Below are positions 22,440 to 31,479 of a DNA stretch of 34,575 bases, in pieces. Made by a program: the position numbers and the translations under genes. How positions within the stretch are numbered: position 1 is the first letter of the stretch; each line of letters begins with the position of its first letter. The stretch is from Cylindrospermum sp. FACHB-282 (GTDB lineage: Bacteria; Cyanobacteriota; Cyanobacteriia; Cyanobacteriales; Nostocaceae). Under the pieces are notes generated by a model. The model was not told the DNA's origin. It did no database searches and saw only the letters and a program-made list of their open reading frames with translations. Location of the stretch: the NCBI RefSeq assembly GCF_014697195.1, contig NZ_JACJRJ010000057.1, positions 1-34,575 of the forward strand. The letters run 5' to 3'.

Positions 22440-25298
22440 ATGAAAAAACGCTTATCGCAAATTTGGCAGCAGTTTCAGCAATCCTTCTCAGTAGAAGAGA
22501 GCCTTAATAATACTTTTGAGACTGGTAAGGCAGTTTTAGAAGCAGCAAAAACCCTTAAAGAACAAAGTCCTAGTTTAGAAATATTACAACCTGTCCTGCA
22601 ACATTCATCTTCACTATTAGATGTGTTGTGTTCACCGTTGGTGCAGGTAGTGGGTGCGGGACTGCCTTTTGCGTCAATTGGTATTGCCTTGCTGAAGTTT
22701 TATCGTCAGTTAACTCAGCAAGACCCTTCTCTAGAAGACTGCATCTTTATAGTTAGTCAAACAGCATATCTAGAAAGTGCCAAAGAAATTTTATCTTTAT
22801 ACCCATCTGTTGATTGGGATGGTGAACCTAATAATCATGAAGCAGTTAGAAAACAACTGCAAAAACTCAAATATTTAGAATTAGATTATCAAACTGCCAC
22901 AAATACAATTGCCTGTTTCCATGAATCAGAATTAGCAAAAGCTTTCAACCAAGTATTAATAGCACGGCTAACAACAGTCAATAGCACAAAATATCAGGCT
23001 CATCTGTTGACACAACGAATTGCTTGGAATACTCATCGCTACTTAATTAAAGCTTGGATAGAGTCAGATGAAGCTATTAAGAATCTAATTCAACCTTCCT
23101 TTGGTGACTGGCAGAAAGAACAGCAAACATTTCAAAGCATCAATGAATATTTACAAACACATATTGCCCCTAAGCCTCAAGATAAACTACTTGATCAAAA
23201 CTTCTCCCTTAAAGAACTTTATATACCTCTAAAATCTCAACCTGTAGATAAAAATGGGGAAATAGATAAAAATGCTGATGCCTTAGATTTAGACACATGG
23301 GCTAAAAAGAATCTCCTAAAACCAGAAAATCTAGAACAGGTGATGGTTATCCAAGGGCAGCCAGGAAGAGGTAAAAGTGCCTTTTGTCAGATGTTTGCTG
23401 ATTGGGTACGGCAACATTTACATCCCCTATGGACACCTATTTTGATTCGTTTAAGAGATATTGAATTTTTTGAATTCCGTCTAGAAGATACATTAAAAGC
23501 AGAACTGAAAGTCAGTTTTATTCAAAGTAGCGATAACTGGTTGACGAATAAAAATACCAGATTCTTATTTATTTTAGATGGCTTTGACGAATTACAGATT
23601 GAGGCAACAAAAAACCTCAATTTAGAAGCATTTATCAAACAGGTGGCGAAGTTCCAACAAGATTGTCAAACTTACCAGGAAATGGGTCATCGAATCTTAA
23701 TTACTGGGAGGTCGATGGCTTTACAAAATATCTCAGAATTACCCCGCAACTTAGAGCGGGTAGAAATTAGCGAAATGGATGGGCAACTGCAAGAAAAATG
23801 GTTACAAAAATGGGCAGCATTACCAAATAACCAGGGTAAATCTACAGACTTGCAACAATTTTTGCGAAATAAGAGATGTCCAGTAGCAGTGCAGAAATTA
23901 GCCCAGGAACCGCTATTACTTTACTTATTAGCGGCAATGTATCGAGATGAGAAATTAGGAATTGATAAATTAAAGGAAGCTAACACCAGAACAGCTAAAG
24001 TTTTGATTTATCAAGAGGCTGTGAATTGGGTATTAACAAAACAGCCTTCTGAGCCAGATGGCACTAATTTAAATAATCAACTTACTAAACAGCTACCTGA
24101 AGATTTAAAACGCATTCTCACAGAAGCGGCTGTATGTGTTATGCAGTCGGGCGGTGAATTTGCTCCAATGCCTATGTTAGAAGCCCGGTTACAAGAAATT
24201 GAAAAAGCTAAATATAACTTAAGTGATGAAACTCTAAAAACAGCTTTAGCAGCTTTTTACATTCGTCGGACAAATCAACAAGAGGGAGGGTTTGAGTTTT
24301 ACCATAAAAGTTTTAGTGAATTTCTATTTGCAGAACGCCTAAAACAAAATATGCAAGCTTGGTCAGAATTGACTTCTGAAGACGAAATTAAACAGATGAA
24401 TTGGCAGATTTATGATTTGCTGGGTTTTGGTGGACTGACATCAGAGATTGTTGAATATGTGATTGGGTTGCTAGTAGAAGTTAAAGATTTACTTTGGGTA
24501 CGGCTTTTTAAACACTTAGATAATTTTTACAGTGAATGGTGTCAAGGTAAATTTATTGATGATGCTCAAGAAACTTTAGCCCAAACCAAGCTGCAACAGT
24601 TGCAAAATTACGGCATTCATCAACTAGGTCAACGTCAGGTTGATATATATGCCGGTTTGAATGTGATGATTTTGCTTTTGGAGTTACAGCGCTATGCTCA
24701 AGAGCATGATGTGCTTAAAGAACACATACTTTTCTATCCATCTGGTCAGCCAGAAGAAGAATGTTTGATAAACCAACTGCTTGAAGTTATTCAATACAGT
24801 TATTGTTTGCAGGGTAAGACTTTTAATAGTATGGTTGGGCAATTCTTGAGTGCTGCAAATCTTAGAGGTGCAAACCTCAGCCATGCAGACCTCAGCCGTG
24901 CAAACCTCAGCCATGCAGACCTCAGCCGTGCAAACCTCAGCCGTGCAAATCTCATCTGTGCAGACCTCAGTAGCGCATACCTGATTAATGCTGATATCAG
25001 AGGTGCAACCCTTGTAGATGCAGACCTCAGCCAAACAAATCTCATCCGTGCAGACCTCAGCCATGCAGACCTCAGCCGTGCAAACCTCAGCGACGCAGAC
25101 CTTAGCGGTGCATACCTCAGTGGTGTTAATTTTATGGGCGCTAATCTCAGTGGCGCTAACTTCAGCGGTGCTAACTTCAGTGATTCGTTTGGTAATGATA
25201 TTCGCTGGAATGAAAATACAAACTGGGAAAATGTGGAAGGGTTAGATATAGCCAAGAATGTGCCAGCAGCTTTAAAACAACAGTTGGGGCTGAATTAA
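22440..25298 (+). CDS. STAND (NACHT) NTPase with pentapeptide-repeat C-terminus, copy 1
   Basis: A 952-residue protein. Residues about 1-230 are a helical N-terminal domain with hydrophobic stretches (VQVVGAGLPFASIGIALLKFY), resembling the helical effector domains before bacterial NACHT modules (NNH type). The NACHT core has Walker A GQPGRGKS (306-313) and Walker B ILDGFDEL (378-385). The FYHKSFSEFLFAERL motif marks the winged-helix end of the module. Residues 805-915 are about 22 pentapeptide repeats (ANLSx/ADLSx), the likely ligand-sensing part. A short tail ends PAALKQQLGLN, shared with copy 2. Such proteins act as intracellular sensors, several proven in phage defence; here that is inference. 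Its neighbour is a diverged paralogue with the same layout. Confidence 0.9.
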   Translation: MKKRLSQIWQQFQQSFSVEESLNNTFETGKAVLEAAKTLKEQSPSLEILQPVLQHSSSLLDVLCSPLVQVVGAGLPFASIGIALLKFYRQLTQQDPSLEDCIFIVSQTAYLESAKEILSLYPSVDWDGEPNNHEAVRKQLQKLKYLELDYQTATNTIACFHESELAKAFNQVLIARLTTVNSTKYQAHLLTQRIAWNTHRYLIKAWIESDEAIKNLIQPSFGDWQKEQQTFQSINEYLQTHIAPKPQDKLLDQNFSLKELYIPLKSQPVDKNGEIDKNADALDLDTWAKKNLLKPENLEQVMVIQGQPGRGKSAFCQMFADWVRQHLHPLWTPILIRLRDIEFFEFRLEDTLKAELKVSFIQSSDNWLTNKNTRFLFILDGFDELQIEATKNLNLEAFIKQVAKFQQDCQTYQEMGHRILITGRSMALQNISELPRNLERVEISEMDGQLQEKWLQKWAALPNNQGKSTDLQQFLRNKRCPVAVQKLAQEPLLLYLLAAMYRDEKLGIDKLKEANTRTAKVLIYQEAVNWVLTKQPSEPDGTNLNNQLTKQLPEDLKRILTEAAVCVMQSGGEFAPMPMLEARLQEIEKAKYNLSDETLKTALAAFYIRRTNQQEGGFEFYHKSFSEFLFAERLKQNMQAWSELTSEDEIKQMNWQIYDLLGFGGLTSEIVEYVIGLLVEVKDLLWVRLFKHLDNFYSEWCQGKFIDDAQETLAQTKLQQLQNYGIHQLGQRQVDIYAGLNVMILLLELQRYAQEHDVLKEHILFYPSGQPEEECLINQLLEVIQYSYCLQGKTFNSMVGQFLSAANLRGANLSHADLSRANLSHADLSRANLSRANLICADLSSAYLINADIRGATLVDADLSQTNLIRADLSHADLSRANLSDADLSGAYLSGVNFMGANLSGANFSGANFSDSFGNDIRWNENTNWENVEGLDIAKNVPAALKQQLGLN
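24852..25184 (+). repeat. 15-bp coding repeats with a perfect 30-bp tandem duplication
   Basis: The pentapeptide-coding DNA repeats every 15 bases (GCAAACCTCAGCCNT-like). A 30-base unit is perfectly repeated at 24870-24899 and 24900-24929, followed by a further near-copy. Such identity at silent positions suggests recent unequal exchange or slippage. Confidence 0.85.
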
Positions 25299-25384
25299 TC
25301 TCACTAAAGATACCCAAGAATCTACCCCTAATTTCATGTCCGATAAATTACTTTATTAGGACTAAAGCTGCGTGTCACAATAAA

Positions 25385-25484
25385 CATCTCTTGTAGGGTG
25401 CGTCAAACTCGATAAATCTGGCAAATAAACAGATTTTTGACCTCTGACGCACCCTACTAATGTGTCAGTTGCGTAAGTCCTGTT
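25385..25484. repeat. Dispersed palindromic element, copy 1
   Basis: About 100 bases, with GTAGGGTGCGTCA (25393-25405) and its inverted copy TGACGCACCCTAC (25445-25457) framing a short A+T-rich centre, then a tail ending GTAAGTCCTGTT. A second copy lies at 30720-30822. Confidence 0.8.
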
Positions 25485-25599
25485 GATATTGCCAAAGAAC
25501 CCCACCTCGCCTTCCTCTGTGCTTTGTCTGCCCTCCCCGCTGTTTCGTGGAGGGGGGTTTTGATTACTTCCATCCCTGGGTTAGATTAGTTAATTTCTT

Positions 25600-25632
25600 T
25601 AACGTAGACGCGGAGCGGCGTGCCGCAGGCTA
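25600..25632 (+). repeat. 33-bp inverted repeat, left copy
   Basis: Begins TAACGTAGACGCGGAGC. It is perfectly repeated in inverted orientation at 29040-29072, so the pair encloses the second STAND gene. The sequence resembles a repeat that is widespread in Nostocales genomes. Confidence 0.85.
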
Positions 25633-25712
25633 GCGCAAAGGAAGAAAAGGAAGAAAATTAAGTACTCTTGTGGTGGGAAGGGAGTAATTATTTTTCTCTG
25701 GCAACAAGTTAT

Positions 25713-25762
25713 AAATTTTACGCTAGGCTCTAGGTTACTAGCAATACTACGAGTCTAAGCGG
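25713..25762 (+). promoter_or_regulatory. Conserved leader of STAND gene 2
   Basis: Matches 22390-22439 at 37 of 50 ungapped positions, ending at the start codon. It is likely the duplicated promoter or untranslated leader of the gene family. No Shine-Dalgarno is visible in either copy. Confidence 0.55.
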
Positions 25763-28700
25763 ATGAGAACGCGCTTATCACAAATTTGGCAGCTTTTTAA
25801 CACTGATGTCAGGGAGTTAGTCTCAGCGGAGACTGTGGGAACAGCGACTGAGTCTACTAGTGCAGTTGTGGAACTAGCGAAAACCTTGCAAGAACAAGGT
25901 AAAAGCCTGGAATGGTTAAAACCTTTGGTAGAAAATTCCGGCTCACTTTTAGGAATTTTGTGTAGTCCAGAAGTGCAATTGATTAGTTCAGGGTTGCAGT
26001 TCGTGCCAGTAGCGATCGCACTTTTCAAAGTTTACCGCAAAAGGACTAAGCAAGATCCTTGTCTAGTAGACTGCGTAGCTATCATTAGCCAAGCGGCATA
26101 TCTAGAAAGCTTTGCCGAGATTTTATCTCAACACCAGCAATTATCAGCTAGTTGGCAGAGTCAACCTAGGGGTGATGCAGCGCTAACCAAGGCACTGCAA
26201 GCATTAGAGGATTTTGAGTTGGATTCTGAATCGGCAAAAAGTACTCTCTCGTCTTTTCCTGATTCCCAATTAGTGAAACAATACAATAAAGTCTTATCAG
26301 CCAGGTTGCAACTATCAGGACTATCTGTAAATGAAGCTGATGATTTTACTGGATTAGTTGCCCGCAATACCGAAATCTACTTTTTTAACGCTCTATCAGC
26401 ATCTCGTGATTCTGTCAAGCCATTAGCCGAATTATATAGCAATGGTGGCATAGAAGTACTCAAGAAATACGACAGCATCAGAGTTTATCTCGAAACTGAA
26501 ATTGAGCCTAAACCCCAGGAAACAGTATTTAATGAAACTTTTTCCTATAGGGATATTTATGTTAAGCCCAAGGCGAGAGCAGTAGACACTAATGGCAAGA
26601 TTGATACTAAATCTGAAACATTTGATTTAGAAACTTGGGTTAAAAATCTCCTTTTTGACAAAGATCCCAAAAAGCAAAGCCAAGTTATATTTATTCAAGG
26701 TGGGCCAGGCAGGGGTAAAAGCATTTTTTGTCGGATGTTTGCCGATTTGGTGCGTCTGGATATATATCACAGATGGACGCCGATTTTAATTCGTCTGCGG
26801 GATATTGAGGAATTTCAGCCGAGTTTAGAAGAAACTTTGCGCTCAAGATTAAAGTATGATTTTGCCTTGAGAGATAACTGGCTAATTGACCATCATACAA
26901 GGTTTTTGTTTATTTTAGATGGTTTTGATGAGTTAAGAATTGAGCGCGGCAATAACCAAAGCGTAGATAAATTTATTCGGCAAGTGGGAATATTTCAACA
27001 CGATTGCCAAGAGAATAAATCTATGAGGCATCGAGTTATAATTACAGGTCGAGAAATGGCTTTGCACGGAATTGACCGCCTACCGCCCAATTTGGAACGG
27101 GTGGAAATTGCGGAAATGGATGTAGACTTGCAAAGTCAATGGTTTAACAACTGGCGAAGGCATTCTGATGCAGATAAAGCTATAGCATTTCAGCAGTTTT
27201 TGCAAGATGAAAAACATTGCCCAGAAGCTTTAAAAGAGTTAGCCAATGAGCCACTATTACTATATATGTTAGTGGCAATGCATCGAGATGACGAATTAGA
27301 TATTAGCAAGTTTGAGCAAGCCAGTGGTACAGCAGCAAAGATTTTAGTTTATGAGCAAGCACTAAATTGGGTACTGAAAATACAACGCTCTGATTCTCGC
27401 CACCCTGAGTTAAATAATGAACTGACTAAACAAAAACCAGAAGCTTTAAGGAGGCTGTTAGCAGAAGCAGCGGTTTGTATTACACAGTTGGAGGGGGAAA
27501 GTGCTTCTATGCAGATTGTGAAAGCACGCTTGCAACAAGATGATGAAGTGAAACAATTAATTGAAGCAGCCGAAAAGCAACTTGGTGAAGAAGCGCTCAA
27601 AACTGCATTGAGTGCTTTTTATATTAAGTCTGATGGTAGTGGGGGAGTTGAATTTTTTCATAAGAGTTTTCGGGAATTTCTCTTTGCAGAAAGGCTGAAA
27701 CAAAGTTTGGAAGATTGGACACAAGCAGGTAATCGCGGTAAAAAATTCAATATTGATGAGCAAAAACTGCATTGGGAAATTTACGATTTACTTGGATACG
27801 GTGGATTAACACAAGAAATTGTGGAATATTTGATGGGGTTGTTAGTTACGAGTAATGAATTTCGACCAGTGCAGTTATTTCAACGCCTTGAAGATTTTTA
27901 TATTCGTTGGTGTGATGGGGAATTTATTGATGCACCACCAGAAAACTTTCCTCAGAAAAAGATGCGGTTACTACGAGAGCAAGGAAGTAAGCTAGGTCAG
28001 CGTCAGGTTGATATTTATGCTGGGTTGAACGTGATGATTTTGCTTTTGGAGTTGCATCGCTATGCTGAAGAGCGAGATGATCTCAAACAACAAATTATCT
28101 TCTATCCATCTGGTCAATCAAAATCAGTTGGATATCCTTGGACAGACCAACTACTTTGCGTCATTAACTACAGTGATTGCATTCAGCTTTGGACTTTTAA
28201 TAGTGTAGTTGGACAATTCCTCAGCAGCGCAAACCTCAGTGGTGCGAATCTATGTTGCACATCCCTTGCTGGTGCAGACCTTAGAGGCGCTAGTCTCAGT
28301 AGTGCTAACCTTAGCGGTGTAGACCTTAGCGGTGTAGACCTTGGTGGCGCTAGCCTCAGTGATGCGAACCTTATCAACACATTCCTCAACGATGCATACT
28401 TAGAAAACGCAAACCTCAGTGGGGCAGACCTTAGTGGCGCAAACCTCAGTAGCTCACACCTCAGTGAAGCAAACCTCAGCCGCGCAAATCTCAGCAACGC
28501 AGACCTCAGCGACGCAGACCTCGGTTATACATACCTTTGGAGTGTAAACCTTAGCAATGCGAACCTCAGTTATACATACCTTTGGGGTGCAGACCTCAGT
28601 GACGCAGACCTCAGTAACACAAATCTCATTGGCACAAATCTAGAGGGTGCTAATCTTAGTGATGCTGACCTCAGTAATGCAAACCTAGAGGAAACTGACT

Positions 28701-28912
28701 TCAGCGACGCTAACCTCAGCGACACAAACCTCATTGGCGCAAATCTGAGTAATGCAAACCTTCGGGGCGCAAATCTTTTTCGTGCAAACCTTACCAACGC
28801 TAACCTAGATAAGATTTTTTGGAATCATGGCACAAATTTTATAGGTGCGAAAGGGTTGGAGACTGTAGTTAATATGCCAGAAGCCCTAAAACAACAATTG
28901 AGACTGACTTAA
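25763..28912 (+). CDS. STAND (NACHT) NTPase with pentapeptide-repeat C-terminus, copy 2
   Basis: A 1049-residue paralogue of the gene at 22440-25298, with the same order of parts. The helical N-terminal domain (about 1-235) contains VQLISSGLQFVPVAIALFKVY. Walker A is GGPGRGKS (313-320) and Walker B ILDGFDEL (384-391). The FFHKSFREFLFAERL motif ends the NACHT module, and the block GQRQVDIYAGLNVMILLLEL is almost identical to copy 1. The pentapeptide array is longer: 821-1016, about 39 repeats. The tail ends PEALKQQLRLT. The repeat region is the most length-variable part of the pair, as expected for a sensor. A defence role is inferred from the STAND family, not shown by the sequence. Confidence 0.9.
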   Translation: MRTRLSQIWQLFNTDVRELVSAETVGTATESTSAVVELAKTLQEQGKSLEWLKPLVENSGSLLGILCSPEVQLISSGLQFVPVAIALFKVYRKRTKQDPCLVDCVAIISQAAYLESFAEILSQHQQLSASWQSQPRGDAALTKALQALEDFELDSESAKSTLSSFPDSQLVKQYNKVLSARLQLSGLSVNEADDFTGLVARNTEIYFFNALSASRDSVKPLAELYSNGGIEVLKKYDSIRVYLETEIEPKPQETVFNETFSYRDIYVKPKARAVDTNGKIDTKSETFDLETWVKNLLFDKDPKKQSQVIFIQGGPGRGKSIFCRMFADLVRLDIYHRWTPILIRLRDIEEFQPSLEETLRSRLKYDFALRDNWLIDHHTRFLFILDGFDELRIERGNNQSVDKFIRQVGIFQHDCQENKSMRHRVIITGREMALHGIDRLPPNLERVEIAEMDVDLQSQWFNNWRRHSDADKAIAFQQFLQDEKHCPEALKELANEPLLLYMLVAMHRDDELDISKFEQASGTAAKILVYEQALNWVLKIQRSDSRHPELNNELTKQKPEALRRLLAEAAVCITQLEGESASMQIVKARLQQDDEVKQLIEAAEKQLGEEALKTALSAFYIKSDGSGGVEFFHKSFREFLFAERLKQSLEDWTQAGNRGKKFNIDEQKLHWEIYDLLGYGGLTQEIVEYLMGLLVTSNEFRPVQLFQRLEDFYIRWCDGEFIDAPPENFPQKKMRLLREQGSKLGQRQVDIYAGLNVMILLLELHRYAEERDDLKQQIIFYPSGQSKSVGYPWTDQLLCVINYSDCIQLWTFNSVVGQFLSSANLSGANLCCTSLAGADLRGASLSSANLSGVDLSGVDLGGASLSDANLINTFLNDAYLENANLSGADLSGANLSSSHLSEANLSRANLSNADLSDADLGYTYLWSVNLSNANLSYTYLWGADLSDADLSNTNLIGTNLEGANLSDADLSNANLEETDFSDANLSDTNLIGANLSNANLRGANLFRANLTNANLDKIFWNHGTNFIGAKGLETVVNMPEALKQQLRLT
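28223..28810 (+). repeat. 15-bp coding repeats of the second pentapeptide array
   Basis: About 39 units of 15 bases, mostly GCAAACCTCAGTGAC-like, encode the A(N/D)LSx pentapeptides. Unlike copy 1, adjacent units differ at many positions, so this array looks older. Confidence 0.85.
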
Positions 28913-29039
28913 CAGATGCGAAGACGGGGAGAAAAATTAAAACTCTTCCCTTCCCCCTCTTCCTTCGCGCTCTTTGCGTCCTTTGCGGTTCGTTCCTCCC
29001 CCCACCCCAACAGAAAAAGTGCCCCCTCCGCCTCTGCGG

Positions 29040-29072
29040 TAGCCTGCGGCACGCCGCTCCGCGTCTACGTTA
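29040..29072 (-). repeat. 33-bp inverted repeat, right copy
   Basis: Exact reverse complement of 25600-25632. It ends next to the stop codon of marC. Together with the left copy it encloses the second STAND gene. Confidence 0.85.
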
Positions 29073-29074
29073 CT

Positions 29075-29668
29075 CTACCGTAAAAACAACTCCCGAATGC
29101 CAGTACTGCCAATTTCCACCGCCAGCGCCGCCAACAGAAAACCCACAAGCTGAGTGATAATCACCCCACCCTCCGCACCAATCAAAGAATCAATCTGGTT
29201 AGATAGTCGCATAATTAACCAACTAACAAACATCGCCGCGACAATACCCAGCACCACATCAAGATAGGGACTCTGAGACTTTGCCATTAACAACATTACC
29301 GTCGTCAGCGTACCCGGCCCCGCGAGCAACGGCAAAGCTAGAGGTGTAATTGCTACATCCCGTCCTTCTTCTATAATCGGCGTATTTAATTCACCCTGGA
29401 GCATTTGCAAAGCGATTAACAGCAACAACAAGCCCCCAGCTACCCGCAAAGACCCGATACTGATTTCCAAATAATTCAAAATTACTTGCCCAGCAAAGGC
29501 AAATAGCAACAAGATTGCGATCGCTACAATAATCGCTTTATCTATAACGTGGTTTCTTTCCTCTGGTGTCATGCCTTTAGTTAAAACCAAAACTGTTGGT
29601 ATATTTCCCATGGCATCAGCCAAAACAAATACCGCAATGAAAGTTTGGACAAATACAGAGGTATCCAC
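29075..29668 (-). CDS. MarC family integral membrane protein
   Basis: A 197-residue protein with about six hydrophobic segments. MarC family signs are FVLADAMGNIPTVLVLTKGM near the start, LRVAGGLLLLLIALQMLQG in the middle, and ITPLALPLLAGPGTLTTVMLL. The family was once linked to multiple antibiotic resistance, a role later not supported; the transport function is unknown. The start is GTG at 29668 (VDTSVFVQ), with no clear ribosome-binding site. It is divergent from the nitrilase-family gene. Confidence 0.9.
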   Translation of the reverse strand: MDTSVFVQTFIAVFVLADAMGNIPTVLVLTKGMTPEERNHVIDKAIIVAIAILLLFAFAGQVILNYLEISIGSLRVAGGLLLLLIALQMLQGELNTPIIEEGRDVAITPLALPLLAGPGTLTTVMLLMAKSQSPYLDVVLGIVAAMFVSWLIMRLSNQIDSLIGAEGGVIITQLVGFLLAALAVEIGSTGIRELFLR

Positions 29669-29870
29669 AGCAGACTGCGCTTATCATGGTCAGATCACAA
29701 TTTAACCACAATCCCTTGCCCTTTCCTAAAAACAAGAGGAATAGATGGGGATAGTCAGTATTTTTCAGAAAAGCCCAAGATCCCCAATTCTCATGAGGCT
29801 CCAAGACGCTTCAAGTAACGATATATTTAAAAATCTGTACTGTATAAATCCACCGTTCTTATTTGAATCT

Positions 29871-30683
29871 ATGAAGTCTTATTTAGCTGCCGCTATTCAA
29901 ATGACCACCGTGCCCGATCTACAAAAAAACCTGGCACAGGCAGAAGAATTGATTGATTTGGCTGTGCGTCAAGGTGCTGAATTGGTGGGTTTGCCAGAAA
30001 ATTTTTCCTTTATGGGAGAAGAAAAGGACAAACTAAGCCTTGGGGATGCGATCGCTTTTGAATCAGAAAAATTTCTCAAAACAATGGCGCAGCGCTACCA
30101 AATTACCATCCTGGGCGGCGGCTTTCCAGTCCCTGTAGACAGCACCGGCAAAGTCTACAACACTGCTTTACTCATCGATCCCAATGGTCAAGAACTCGCC
30201 CGTTACCACAAAGCACACCTGTTTGATGTTAACGTCCCCGACGGCAACACCTATCGAGAATCCAGCACCGTCATGGCTGGCACCCAACTACCCCCCGTCT
30301 ATTTCTCAGAAAAACTCGGTAACATCGGGCTTTCCGTTTGCTATGATGTCCGCTTCCCTGAACTATATCGACATCTGTCAGACAAGGGAGCCGATATTTT
30401 ATTTGTCCCTGCTGCTTTTACTGCCTTAACTGGCAAAGACCATTGGCAAGTATTGCTACAAGCTAGAGCCATTGAAAATACTTGCTATGTGATTGCTCCC
30501 GCCCAAACTGGCACCCACTACGCCCGTCGTCAAACTTACGGTCACGCCGTGATTATTGACCCTTGGGGGACTATTTTAGCTGATGCTGGTGAACAACCCG
30601 GAATTGCGATCGCCGAAATTAAACCCACTAGGCTAGAACAAGTCCGCCGTCAAATGCCATCCTTACAACATCGAGTGTTTTAG
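29871..30683 (+). CDS. Carbon-nitrogen hydrolase (Nit/nitrilase family)
   Basis: A 270-residue amidase of the nitrilase superfamily. The catalytic triad is complete from the ATG at 29871: Glu43 (LPENFSF), Lys114 (HKAHLFDV) and Cys157 (SVCYDVRFPELY). The match around CYDVRFPELYR is closest to the Nit branch, whose members hydrolyse deaminated glutathione as metabolite repair. The frame is open 42 codons further upstream to 29745, but those residues lack family similarity and the 29871 start gives the usual MKSYLAAAIQM beginning. It is divergent from marC. Confidence 0.9.
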   Translation: MKSYLAAAIQMTTVPDLQKNLAQAEELIDLAVRQGAELVGLPENFSFMGEEKDKLSLGDAIAFESEKFLKTMAQRYQITILGGGFPVPVDSTGKVYNTALLIDPNGQELARYHKAHLFDVNVPDGNTYRESSTVMAGTQLPPVYFSEKLGNIGLSVCYDVRFPELYRHLSDKGADILFVPAAFTALTGKDHWQVLLQARAIENTCYVIAPAQTGTHYARRQTYGHAVIIDPWGTILADAGEQPGIAIAEIKPTRLEQVRRQMPSLQHRVF

Positions 30684-30719
30684 CCACTTGGATAATTACC
30701 TGTCATTCTGAACGTTCCG

Positions 30720-30822
30720 CATCTCTTGTAGGGTGCGTCAGACTCGATAATTCAGTAACTATCAACAGATTTTCGCTCTCTGACGCACCCTACAAAGCCA
30801 TGCCAGTTGAGTAAGTCCTGTT
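30720..30822. repeat. Dispersed palindromic element, copy 2
   Basis: About 103 bases, similar over its whole length to 25385-25484, with GTAGGGTGCGTCA (30728-30740) and TGACGCACCCTAC framing a different short centre. It lies between the nitrilase and Uma2 genes. Confidence 0.8.
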
Positions 30823-30868
30823 AGCATTTAGATACAATTAACTTAATAACTCAACCTGGGTCTAGCTC

Positions 30869-31447
30869 ATGACAGTTACACTCATTGAACGAGAAACAGA
30901 ACCCATTTTAATCAACGACCTAAGTTGGCGAGAATTTAAAGCAGTCGAACAGTTAATTGACCGCCCAGGGGTTAGGCTGTCTTTTTTAGATGGAGTCTTG
31001 GAGATTCGCAAAGCGCCAGGTAAAAAACACGAAACTATCAAAGAACGTATCGGAGCTTTATTAGAAATTTATTTAGATTTTTTGGGATTAGATTTTACTC
31101 CAACTGGCTCGATGACCCTAGAAAGCGAATCTGGAGGAGTCAAACGCGAAGCTGATGAATCTTATGAACTTGGCTCAAATAAAGAACGCCCAGATTTAGT
31201 CATTGAAGTTATTGTCACCAGTGGCGGAATTGATAAACTGGAAGCATACAAACGCCTGAACATTCCTGAAGTTTGGTTTTGGATAAACGATCAATTATCA
31301 TTTTATACATTAGGCAATGAGGGATATGAAGCCGTTCCTTACTCGCAACTTTTACCCAATCTAGATGTAGCTCTATTAATGCGCTGTATCAACATACCAA
31401 ACCATGCTCTAGCATTGCGGGAATTTCGAGCAGGTATTGTGAATTGA
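30869..31447 (+). CDS. Uma2 family endonuclease-like protein (DUF820)
   Basis: A 192-residue protein of the Uma2/DUF820 family, which has a PD-(D/E)XK nuclease-like fold and is greatly expanded in cyanobacteria. Signs are FLDGVLEIRKAPGKKHETI, the acidic active-site strand RPDLVIEVIVTSGGIDKLEAYKRL, and PEVWFWINDQLSFYTL. Whether Uma2 proteins cut DNA is not settled. It stands alone, after a dispersed repeat and convergent with the DUF29 gene. Confidence 0.9.
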   Translation: MTVTLIERETEPILINDLSWREFKAVEQLIDRPGVRLSFLDGVLEIRKAPGKKHETIKERIGALLEIYLDFLGLDFTPTGSMTLESESGGVKREADESYELGSNKERPDLVIEVIVTSGGIDKLEAYKRLNIPEVWFWINDQLSFYTLGNEGYEAVPYSQLLPNLDVALLMRCINIPNHALALREFRAGIVN

Positions 31448-31479
31448 ATTATTATACTGAGAGAGCGCTTTCTTCGGAG

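Larger units (their letters stand above)
25299..25762. other. Repeat-rich gap between the two STAND genes
   Basis: No gene in 464 bases. It holds a 100-bp palindromic dispersed repeat (25385-25484), a 33-bp repeat (25600-25632) that recurs inverted after the second STAND gene, and the conserved leader (25713-25762). The rest shows A/G- and C/T-rich low-complexity sequence. Confidence 0.7.

Noticed and set aside
24852-25184. CRISPR-like regular repeats
   Set aside because: The period is 15 bases with no unique spacers, and the repeats encode pentapeptides in frame.
24684-25255. Long open frames on the minus strand across the first pentapeptide array
   Set aside because: They are a by-product of the 15-base coding repeat: the encoded proteins are simple repeats such as AEVCT and LRSAxLRFA with no family features.
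28183-28797. Minus-strand frames across the second pentapeptide array
   Set aside because: Same cause: Leu/Arg/Ala repeats mirror the sense repeats.
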